From contig DMER01000024.1 in the NCBI GenBank assembly GCA_003451645.1, forward strand, positions 12,492 to 20,387: DNA of 7,896 nt, written 5' to 3'. Below the pieces are notes generated by a model, which saw only the letters and a list, made by a program, of their open reading frames with translations, had not been told where the DNA came from and made no database searches. Positions 1 to 6,210 of this stretch are shown here, piece by piece. A program made the translations under genes and the position numbers. Each line of letters starts with the position of its first letter. The first letter of the stretch is position 1. The DNA comes from Alphaproteobacteria bacterium (lineage in GTDB: Bacteria; Pseudomonadota; Alphaproteobacteria; Micropepsales; Micropepsaceae).

Positions 1-200
1 GAGAGATTCTTGGGCACGGCCGCTACGGCCGGTTGGTTCCCATAAGGGGTGTTGCAGAAATGGCCGACGCGATTACCTCAAGCCTGGCGGACCCCGGTGA
101 ACCTCAAGACCGAAGAACGCGTGCTGAGGATTTCTCGGTGCAACGTATCCTCGACCAATATGAAGCTTTCATCGCGCGCCTGCAGGTGGCGGGAGAATAG
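1..200 (+). CDS. C-terminal end of a GT4-type (group 1) glycosyltransferase, partial
   Basis: This is the 3' end of a gene that starts upstream of the window. Its reading frame begins at base 3 and runs 65 codons to a TAG at 198-200. The first visible residues, EILGHGRYGRLVP, match the conserved C-terminal segment of family-4 glycosyltransferases, where a G-x-x-E-I-L...G-x-L-V-P stretch belongs to the nucleotide-sugar-binding Rossmann domain. It is followed by the usual amphipathic helix (VAEMADAI...) and a terminal segment ending YEAFIARLQ, as in the FS-x-E-x-x-x-x-x-Y tail of this family. In the family, such enzymes transfer a sugar from an NDP-sugar to a lipid-linked acceptor at the cytoplasmic face of the inner membrane; donor and linkage cannot be told from this fragment. 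The next gene begins 8 nt later and its Shine-Dalgarno overlaps this stop codon, so the two are probably in one operon. An ATG at 60 opens the same frame but is internal, because the similarity continues upstream of it. Confidence 0.8.
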   Translation, partial: EILGHGRYGRLVPIRGVAEMADAITSSLADPGEPQDRRTRAEDFSVQRILDQYEAFIARLQVAGE

Positions 201-208
201 GGAAGGCC

Positions 209-976
209 ATGAACGAGGGACTGCCAGACCTGGATATCATGGGCATCAAAGTGCGAGCGGCGACCGCACCTGAGGCTGTTGCATTCCTTGACCGCCATCT
301 CGATGGCTCTGCGCCGCCGCTCAAATTGGCATACCTCAACGCCCACACATCCAATCTGGCGGCCAGCAACCCGGCCTTTACAGAAACACTGACGCGTTTT
401 GTGGTGCTCAATGATGGGATCGGGGTCGATATCGCGGCGCGTCTGCTTCACGCAAAGCGATTTCCCGCCAATCTCAATGGTACGGACTTCACCGTGCGCT
501 ATCTGGCGGAGACGCGGCACACACTGAGGCTCTATCTTATAGGTTCACAAGACGGGGTTGCAGCTCAGGCTGCGGAGCATTTGGCCCAGCTTGCGCCACG
601 CCACACGATCGTGGGAACCCAGCATGGCTATTTCGCTCCGGAGCGGGGCGACGAGGTGTTGGCTGCCCTGCGTCAGGCGCAGCCCGACCTAGTTTTGGTG
701 GCCTTTGGCAATCCAGCCCAGGAATTCTGGATCGATCAACATGCTGAGGCAACGGGGGCCCGTCTCCTCATTGGCGTTGGGGCTCTGTTCGACTTTTTGT
801 CCGGCCGGGTGAGCCGCGCGCCGCAATGGGTGCGAGACGCTCGCTTCGAGTGGGCCTATCGCTTGGCTCTGGAGCCCAGGCGGCTGGCCCGCCGGTACCT
901 TGCGGGCAACCCCTATTTTCTGGCGCGTGTCTTGCGGTCCCGGTTGAGCCGGGGGCGCCCGGTGCGTCATTCTTGA
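209..976 (+). CDS. WecG/TagA/CpsF family (GT26) glycosyltransferase
   Basis: A 255-residue protein, the usual length for this family. The family transfers a sugar (for example ManNAcA, ManNAc or glucose) from a UDP-sugar to a membrane polyprenyl-diphosphate-linked acceptor; the sugar used here cannot be predicted. Visible motifs are NAHTSN (44-49), the D-G pair in LNDGIGVD (D69, the position of the proposed catalytic Asp), NGTDF (90-94), VAFGNPAQEFWI (164-175, with the conserved Q-E at 171-172) and GVGALFDFLSG (189-199) followed by RAPQWVRD. The C-terminus (EWAYRLALEPRRLARRYL...NPYFLARV) is the basic/aromatic tail that in TagA-type enzymes forms the membrane-associated appendage completing the active site. 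There is no signal peptide, so it should act as a peripheral protein at the inner cytoplasmic face. The ATG at 209 is preceded by AGGGA at 199-203. It follows a GT4 gene by 8 nt and precedes the co-polymerase gene, consistent with a role in repeat-unit assembly. Confidence 0.93.
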   Translation: MNEGLPDLDIMGIKVRAATAPEAVAFLDRHLDGSAPPLKLAYLNAHTSNLAASNPAFTETLTRFVVLNDGIGVDIAARLLHAKRFPANLNGTDFTVRYLAETRHTLRLYLIGSQDGVAAQAAEHLAQLAPRHTIVGTQHGYFAPERGDEVLAALRQAQPDLVLVAFGNPAQEFWIDQHAEATGARLLIGVGALFDFLSGRVSRAPQWVRDARFEWAYRLALEPRRLARRYLAGNPYFLARVLRSRLSRGRPVRHS

Positions 977-982
977 ACATTG

Positions 983-999
983 ATCAGGCAAATCAGGCA
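983..999. repeat. Short tandem direct repeat, ATCAGGCA x2
   Basis: ATCAGGCA occurs at 983-990 and again at 992-999, a 9-bp period, just after the stop of the GT26 gene in the 103-nt gap before the co-polymerase gene. A repeat of this size can arise by chance. It could be part of a regulator-binding site, but nothing in the sequence proves that. I found no convincing sigma-70-like promoter or terminator in the rest of this gap (977-1079); it does contain the AGGGA ribosome-binding site at 1066-1070. Confidence 0.3.
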
Positions 1000-1079
1000 C
1001 ACATCCTGCGACGGCTCTAGCGTAAGGCCGCAACTGACCCGTCTTGGGACAGGGCCCGAAGCCATAGGGACGTTTAAGC

Positions 1080-3197
1080 ATGGCGATTGCGCAGGATGCC
1101 GCCGCACCCATATCCAGAGGCCCCTTCTCACCGGCCGCGCCAGCCGTGGGGCTCTCCGGGCTGTTTGATATCCTTTTGCGGCAGGTTTGGGTTATCCTGG
1201 CCGTGTTTGCCGCTGTTCTGGCATTGGCCGTTGTGTTTCTGCTCACTTCAACGCCGAAATATACGGCGGCGGTTGAGTTGCTTCTTGATCCACGCGATCA
1301 GCGCATTCTGCCCAACGAGATTACCCAGCCCGGTGCGGGGTCCGACGCGGCTCTGGTTGAAAGCCAGCTGACGGTCCTGACCTCTGACGCGGTCCTTGGG
1401 AGGACAGTCGATCAGCTCAAGCTCTCCGCCAATGAGGAATGGGTTCGGGGCGCGGACATCGCAAGCTTTGAAGCCACGAACGCCAGCAGAGGCCTCGAGC
1501 GTGCCGCGATTTCAAGGCTGATCGCGATTGATGCCTTGCGCAAGGCGGTGACAGTGCGCAGGGCCGAACGCACCTATGTGATCGAGGTGCGGGTCACGTC
1601 CAAAGACGCGACATTGGCCCGGGCGATCGCCGACTCCATCGCTGGAAACTATGTCACCGATCAAACGGATGCTCTGAAACAGCGCAACATGCAGACCAAC
1701 CAAGCGGTTACCGCAAGGCTGGACACGCTGCGCGCGGATTTGAAGCGCGCCGAAGAGAAACTTCAGGCGTTTCGCGAAACCAACGACCTAGTCGGCGCCC
1801 AAGGCACAGTAATCATTGACCAGCAATTGCAGGAGCTGGCGGTGCGGATCACGCAAGCCCAGGCCCGCACGGCCGAAGCATCCTCGCGCGCCACCCGTCT
1901 TGCCGCCATAGCCAGGGCTGGCGGGATTGAGAACACACCGGACGCGCTCACCTCGCAAGTGCTGATCGCCTTGAAGGGGCAGCTGGCGGACGCCCGGCGC
2001 AGGGTTGCCGAACTCTATCCGACCTTGGGCGACAATCATCCAACGCTGATCGAAGCGCGCTCGCAAGCCGCGCAGATCAACGGTTTGATCCACAAAGAGG
2101 CGGAGCGGATTGCGGCAGCGGCAAAGGCCGAGGCAGATGTGGCACGCGCGCAAGAGGCGGCGCTCTCTCGGGAGCTCGAGGAAGCCAAGAAGAAGGGTCA
2201 AGGCGTAGATGCCGCGCTGATCGGTCAGCGCGATTTGGAACGCGACGTTCAGGCCGCCCGTCAAGTCTATGAGGCATTGCTCAATCGAGCCAAGGAGACG
2301 CGTGAGCAATCTGAGATCGAGGCGAGCTCGGCGCGCGTATTGGCGCCAGCAGCCTTGCTGTCGCGTTCTCCGTCGCCGTCCCGCACTCTCATTCTGGCGC
2401 TCGGGATCATCGGAGGGCTGGGTCTTGGCACCATCCTGGCGCTTTTGCGCGCACATGCCGCGAATGCCGTGACCGGGCCGCAACATATGCGCGATCTGAC
2501 CGGTGTCAGCGTCATGACCGTCAATACTGGGCGTCTGACGGGGCGGTCAATCTTCGGAAAGCCAACCACCCAGGCTTTGCGGCCCGCAGTCGAAACGGAA
2601 TTGGGCCTGGTGGCCCAATCGCTGCGGATGGAGTTGCGCGATACGCCACAAAGGCGCAGCGAGTGCGTCTTGTTGTGCGCGGGCATTGACAACAGCGAGG
2701 ATAGTGCGGCCCTCGCCCTCAAAGTTGCGCAGGCCGTGGCTGTCGCTGGCGAACGGGTGCTGCTCATTGATGCCGATCCGGTCACCGGGGCGATCACGCG
2801 CTCCCTCGGCCTCGAACAGCGCAAAGGGTTGCGAGACGTGCTTAAGGGATCAGACCCTTTGAGCGAAACCGCGGTCGCGGACAAAGAGCGCATGATCACC
2901 GTGTTGCCTCATGGGGGAGGTGGTGCGCCGTTGACAACCGCTGAGAGCGCGAAATTGCGGGAGGTCCTGTCCTTAGGCGTTGCCCAATTCGGTTATGTCA
3001 TTCTCGCGATGCCCGCTGTGAGCCGGGACGCGACGACATTGCAAATTGCCGCTTCCGCGGAACAAATTGTGCTGACCGCGCAAGCCTTCAAGACGAAGGC
3101 ACATTCGGTTCAGCGGGTCATGCAACTGTTGGGGACCTCTGCGAGCAAGCTGCGCCGGATCGTCTTGTTGACCGAACCACGGCCGTCCTTCTTCTGA
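1080..3197 (+). CDS. Wzc/GumC-type polysaccharide co-polymerase with degenerate kinase-like domain
   Basis: A 705-residue inner-membrane protein of the Wzz/Wzc (PCP-2) class, which sets chain length and couples polymerisation to export of extracellular polysaccharide. Order of parts: a short cytoplasmic N-terminus; TM1 at about 35-56; the Wzz-type periplasmic domain (from KYTAAVELLLDPR, about 60-195); a long Ala/Arg/Glu-rich coiled coil (about 200-410) with a GNVR-like segment ELYPTLGDNHPTLIEAR (311-327); the Pro/Ser-rich stretch before TM2 (SRSPSPSR, 428-435); TM2 at about 435-457; and a cytoplasmic P-loop-like domain (about 505-705). In that domain Walker A' is intact (RVLLIDADP, 559-567) and the GLRDVLKG motif is present (583-590). 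The Walker A position reads GIDNSEDSA (535-543) with no GKS/T, and the Walker B position reads VILAMPAV instead of the usual IDTPP. There is one Tyr (Y639) in the whole cytoplasmic part and no Tyr-rich tail. Kinase activity is therefore unlikely. AGGGA at 1066-1070 supports this start. Confidence 0.92.
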   Translation: MAIAQDAAAPISRGPFSPAAPAVGLSGLFDILLRQVWVILAVFAAVLALAVVFLLTSTPKYTAAVELLLDPRDQRILPNEITQPGAGSDAALVESQLTVLTSDAVLGRTVDQLKLSANEEWVRGADIASFEATNASRGLERAAISRLIAIDALRKAVTVRRAERTYVIEVRVTSKDATLARAIADSIAGNYVTDQTDALKQRNMQTNQAVTARLDTLRADLKRAEEKLQAFRETNDLVGAQGTVIIDQQLQELAVRITQAQARTAEASSRATRLAAIARAGGIENTPDALTSQVLIALKGQLADARRRVAELYPTLGDNHPTLIEARSQAAQINGLIHKEAERIAAAAKAEADVARAQEAALSRELEEAKKKGQGVDAALIGQRDLERDVQAARQVYEALLNRAKETREQSEIEASSARVLAPAALLSRSPSPSRTLILALGIIGGLGLGTILALLRAHAANAVTGPQHMRDLTGVSVMTVNTGRLTGRSIFGKPTTQALRPAVETELGLVAQSLRMELRDTPQRRSECVLLCAGIDNSEDSAALALKVAQAVAVAGERVLLIDADPVTGAITRSLGLEQRKGLRDVLKGSDPLSETAVADKERMITVLPHGGGGAPLTTAESAKLREVLSLGVAQFGYVILAMPAVSRDATTLQIAASAEQIVLTAQAFKTKAHSVQRVMQLLGTSASKLRRIVLLTEPRPSFF

Positions 3198-3251
3198 CCC
3201 TCCCAGCGCCAAGGCCGCGCACAGGTCTGAGCCGTTTTAGGCTTCTCGATA

Positions 3252-3281
3252 GACCGCAGTGGCGCTAAGCAATGTGCGGTC
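3252..3281 (+). promoter_or_regulatory. Possible 5'-leader hairpin before the VpsF-like gene
   Basis: GACCGCA (3252-3258) and TGCGGTC (3275-3281) are perfect 7-base complements separated by 16 nt. They lie in the 101-nt gap between the co-polymerase and the next gene. The right arm ends two bases before the AGGTGAG ribosome-binding site (3284-3290). If the region is transcribed, the hairpin could affect translation start or mark a regulator site. There is no U-tract, so it is not a typical intrinsic terminator. A 7-bp stem in GC-rich DNA can occur by chance. Confidence 0.3.
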
Positions 3282-3298
3282 GCAGGTGAGAATGCAAC

Positions 3299-4594
3299 GT
3301 GATTTTCGGGCACATGGCAAACACGGAGAGCATACCAGTCCCGCAAGACTCGCAAGGACTGCTTCGGCTGGCCCAGATTTTCTTGGTGCTTGCCATCGCG
3401 GCGTTGTTTCTGCTTTCAAATCTAATGCTCGCCACGCTGGGTTTGAACTACGAAGGCGCAGGTGGCGCTGCTTGGCAGAAGATCCATCCTGCGAGCTATC
3501 TGGCGATCTTGGGACTTGCCATCATGGTCCTGCGCAGCGGCAATCCATTGCGGTTTGTTGACGAGCTGATTGCCCGCCAGCCAGGCGTCCTCATACTAAC
3601 CGTTGGCGTAGGGGCGCTGCTGGTTTTCATCTCCTTGTTCATTAAAGGCCCGGTCACACAGCTCATCGACACATTCGTCTTGCCGATCTGTTTGTTCGTC
3701 ATGCTGACCCGTCAAAGCGAGCCGTGGCTGCAACGTGCAGCGCTGTTTGTCCATGCCTTCATGGCCTGCAATGCGCTATTGGGTCTGGCCGAGTTTCTGG
3801 TTGGATTCCGCATTACGCCCATCATTGCCGAGGGGATTGAACTCACAGGCGATTGGCGGTCATCGGCCCTTCTGGGCCACCCATTGTCGAATGCAGCCCT
3901 CACGGCCCTCTATGCTTTCATGCTGGTCGCAGGAGGCGGGCGGGATTTGCCCCGCCCCGTGGTTTGGGGTGCGCTATTGCTCCAAGTCCTGGCGATGGCG
4001 GCCTTTGGCGGCAGGACCGCAACCGGACTATTCTTTTTGTTTGCAGTGCCAGCGTTGTGCCTTGCGGTTTGGCGGTTCAGGGGCCGCTTTGAAGTCTCTC
4101 CGGGATCGGCCGCAGGGCTGGTTGCATTGGCTTTGGTTGCGCTGATGGCGGGCGTGGCGCTCGTCGAAGCGGGATTCTTCGATCGCTTTTTGATGCGGTT
4201 TCTGGAAGATCAGGGTTCTGCGGCGGCGCGGCAGAGCATGTTCTACTTGCTTGACCGCCTGCCCCCGGAAAATTTCTTGTTCGGTTCCGATCCTGAACTC
4301 ATCGCCACGTTGCAGCGCTTGGAGGGGATACCTTTTGGCATCGAGAGTTTCTGGATTGCCTTTGTTGCCAATTATGGCTTGGTCATGTCTGCCCTGTTCT
4401 TCCTGACCTTGTTTGCCTTTTTGCGTGAGCTGAACCGTGTCAGCGCGCCAGCCAGCCTTTATGCGATTGTGATGTTCATTTTGATCTGTTCGACCTCCAC
4501 CTCCTTGGCCTCGAAGACGGCTTCTTTGGCGGTCTTTGTCACCCTGACGGCGATCTTGTTGCGCAAGCCGCCACCGCTGAGCGAGCACGGTTGA
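3299..4594 (+). CDS. VpsF-like / Wzy-like polysaccharide polymerase (O-antigen ligase-like membrane protein)
   Basis: A 431-residue, very hydrophobic protein with about 11-12 predicted membrane segments (roughly 24-46, 65-80, 97-115, 122-138, 148-168, 193-212, 222-235, 240-258, 272-292, 348-375, 384-400 and 403-422). Such topology, with a larger external loop late in the protein (about 293-347), fits the Wzy/WaaL/VpsF superfamily of periplasmic-face polysaccharide polymerases and ligases. The segment DWRSSALLGHPLSNAA (185-200), then AFGGRTATG (235-243), then GIESFWIAFVANYG (347-360) resembles VpsF-family proteins; the HxHN motif of typical O-antigen ligases is absent. Inferred role: polymerisation of flipped repeat units. 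The GTG at 3299 is preferred because AGGTGAG (3284-3290) lies 8 nt upstream; an in-frame ATG at 3314 would give a protein five residues shorter with a much poorer ribosome-binding site. The flippase gene starts one base after its stop, so the two are probably translationally coupled. The family assignment is less certain than the topology. Confidence 0.75.
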   Translation: MIFGHMANTESIPVPQDSQGLLRLAQIFLVLAIAALFLLSNLMLATLGLNYEGAGGAAWQKIHPASYLAILGLAIMVLRSGNPLRFVDELIARQPGVLILTVGVGALLVFISLFIKGPVTQLIDTFVLPICLFVMLTRQSEPWLQRAALFVHAFMACNALLGLAEFLVGFRITPIIAEGIELTGDWRSSALLGHPLSNAALTALYAFMLVAGGGRDLPRPVVWGALLLQVLAMAAFGGRTATGLFFLFAVPALCLAVWRFRGRFEVSPGSAAGLVALALVALMAGVALVEAGFFDRFLMRFLEDQGSAAARQSMFYLLDRLPPENFLFGSDPELIATLQRLEGIPFGIESFWIAFVANYGLVMSALFFLTLFAFLRELNRVSAPASLYAIVMFILICSTSTSLASKTASLAVFVTLTAILLRKPPPLSEHG

Positions 4595-4595
4595 C

Positions 4596-6059
4596 ATGCT
4601 CATCCGGCAAACTTTGTTGTACTTGCCCGCCCAGACCTTGGTGCCTCTGTCCCAATTGGCGGCCGCTGTGCTCTGGACCTTCTGGCTCAGTCACGCCGCG
4701 ATGGGGACCTATGCGCTGATTTGGTCCGTGCAGGAACTGATTGGTCTGCTCATTCTCTCCTGGTGGACCTCGTATGTGCAACGCTATGCGACGGCTTTGC
4801 ATGCTGACGGCAGGTCGGCTGCTTTCGATGCCCTTGAGATGACCATTCAAGGTGCGGCGTCGGTCGTGCAGTCAGTTATCGCTCTACTTGCCGCCAGTTT
4901 GCTCTTTGAAGAGCCGCTAACCCTCAGTCTTGCACTTGCTACTCTCGCCTTCACGGTCTCGCGCAATGTCGGCAACCACTTTGCTGCGCGCGCACGGGCG
5001 CAATTTGAGGCGCTGCCTTATGCGCTCAACACCATTACAGGGTCGGTCCTGGGTTTGGCGCTCGGTTGGATCGCCGTCTCGCAAATCAGCGCAACGCCTG
5101 AGGCCTTGTTGTTTGCCTATGCGATCGCGCAGACCGCTGGCCTGATCATCGGCGTCGCTTTGATGAAGACCACACCTCAAAAGCCCAATGTCGATTGGAC
5201 CATGCTGCGGGACAGCTGGCAGTTCGGTGCACCGGTCATGATGTCTGCGTCGCTCTCATGGGTCGGCAACCATGCCATCCGCTTCATCGTAGAAGTAGGG
5301 CTGGGCCGGGCTGCGGTCGGGCTCATGTCGGTTGGCTGGTGGATGGGAATGCGAGTGACACAGTTCGTCGGCCTGTTGCTCATGGGTGCGGCCTATAATG
5401 TCGCAGTCGAAAGGATGCGCAGTGGCGGCCCCCAGGCTGCGGTCGACCAGCTGGCGGTCAATTCTGGTCTGCTCTTGGCTGTGCTCATTCCAGCCGCCGT
5501 CGGGCTGCTGTTCTTGATCGCGCCTGTGGTGACAATTCTGGTGGAGACAAGCTATCGGGACGTCACGCAGCAAATCCTGCCTCTGGCGCTTGCGACCGGG
5601 GCTGCGCGGGTCTTTCGTGATCATGGCTCAGACGCAGCCTGTCTTGTTTTCGAGATGCCCCGTCTTCCTCCCATGTTTTCAGCCGTTGATGCCGGTGCGA
5701 CCATCGCGCTTGGCTCAGTTGGGCTCTGGGCAGGCGGCGTCGTTGGCGCAGCGTGGGGGTGTTTGGCCGCGTCCATGCTGGCTGCGGCGGTAAGCATAAG
5801 CGTCGCCCACTGGCGCTTCGGGTATCATGTACGCTGGCGAGACTGCTTCAAGATTTCGCTCGCGACAGCGGTCATGGCGTTGTGCTTGGTCTTGGCACCC
5901 ACACAACTCTCAGTGATGACGCTCCTCTTCTGGATCGTTCTGGGCGCTGGGGTCTACACTGCGGTCCTGGCCGCGATCTATCCACAGGAGCGCGTGAAGA
6001 TATCGCGCGCGCTGGAACCGCCTCTTTCGCGAGTTCTGCGGGTCTTCCACAAACCGTAA
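4596..6059 (+). CDS. Wzx-type polysaccharide flippase (MOP superfamily)
   Basis: A 487-residue multi-spanning protein of the length and hydrophobic pattern (about 12-14 helices) of polysaccharide/lipopolysaccharide biosynthesis transporters in the MOP superfamily, which translocate undecaprenyl-diphosphate-linked repeat units from the cytoplasmic to the periplasmic face. Family-like landmarks are the start RQTLLYLPAQTLVPLSQLAA (4-23), a central ARARAQFEALPYALNTI (131-147) resembling the R-x-x-x-x-x-x-x-Y-A region, and the start of the second half at WQFGAPVMMSASLSWVGNHA (208-227) followed by RFIVEVGLGRAAVGLMSVGW (229-248). The second half normally carries a D-R pair here; this protein has I-R-F instead (R229 kept), which is within family variation. 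The ATG lies one base after the stop of the preceding gene, with only a weak purine-rich stretch upstream, so translational coupling is likely. The pairing with Wzy-like genes on both sides supports a Wzx role over other MOP transporters. Confidence 0.88.
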   Translation: MLIRQTLLYLPAQTLVPLSQLAAAVLWTFWLSHAAMGTYALIWSVQELIGLLILSWWTSYVQRYATALHADGRSAAFDALEMTIQGAASVVQSVIALLAASLLFEEPLTLSLALATLAFTVSRNVGNHFAARARAQFEALPYALNTITGSVLGLALGWIAVSQISATPEALLFAYAIAQTAGLIIGVALMKTTPQKPNVDWTMLRDSWQFGAPVMMSASLSWVGNHAIRFIVEVGLGRAAVGLMSVGWWMGMRVTQFVGLLLMGAAYNVAVERMRSGGPQAAVDQLAVNSGLLLAVLIPAAVGLLFLIAPVVTILVETSYRDVTQQILPLALATGAARVFRDHGSDAACLVFEMPRLPPMFSAVDAGATIALGSVGLWAGGVVGAAWGCLAASMLAAAVSISVAHWRFGYHVRWRDCFKISLATAVMALCLVLAPTQLSVMTLLFWIVLGAGVYTAVLAAIYPQERVKISRALEPPLSRVLRVFHKP

Positions 6060-6088
6060 GGCCCGTGCCGTAATCGCTTCAGTGGAGC

Positions 6089-6142
6089 GAATTTGACTTT
6101 CGCTACCCCCTGACATCAACCTCTGTTGCCAAGGTCAAATTC
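6089..6142. repeat. Inverted repeat in the gap before the ligase-family gene
   Basis: GAATTTGAC (6089-6097) and GTCAAATTC (6134-6142) are perfect 9-bp inverted copies with 36 nt between them. The pairing can extend inward to 12 pairs if one G-T wobble is allowed (6089-6100 with 6131-6142). Inside lies a small CAAC-CTCT-GTTG hairpin (6117-6128). A competing stem, AGCGAA (6086-6091) with TTCGCT (6099-6104), overlaps the left arm. The arms are more AT-rich than the surrounding coding DNA. There is no following T-run, so this is not a standard terminator; a paired operator or a structured leader of the downstream gene are alternatives. The rest of the 6060-6210 gap shows no gene and no promoter I can defend. 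Confidence 0.45.
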
Positions 6143-6210
6143 ATAAGTTCCACTTGGACCACTAGCCCCTTGCATGCCGGTGTCGTAATCTGCGGGGACG
6201 CCGCGTCTGG

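Noticed and set aside
60..200. A free-standing 46-residue small protein starting at the ATG at 60
   Set aside because: The same frame is open from base 3 and the residues before this ATG match the conserved C-terminal motif of GT4 glycosyltransferases, so the ATG is internal to a larger gene.
977..1079. A promoter (TTGAAC at 973 or TTGGGA at 1044) or terminator in the gap before the co-polymerase gene
   Set aside because: No properly spaced -10 partner was found for either candidate -35, and no GC-rich stem followed by a T-run is present.
1788..2486. A long minus-strand open frame (232 codons) inside the co-polymerase gene, and another at 2267-2899
   Set aside because: Both lie opposite a well-supported coding gene, have the Arg/Pro/Leu-rich low-information composition typical of antisense frames in GC-rich DNA, and show no recognisable motifs.
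1080..3197. Calling the co-polymerase an active tyrosine autokinase
   Set aside because: The overall architecture fits, but Walker A and the Walker B Asp are missing and there is no tyrosine cluster.
4028..4603. Minus-strand open frame of 191 codons opposite the VpsF-like gene
   Set aside because: Its Gln/Arg-rich composition mirrors the hydrophobic codons of the membrane protein on the other strand; it is a shadow frame with no domain signature.
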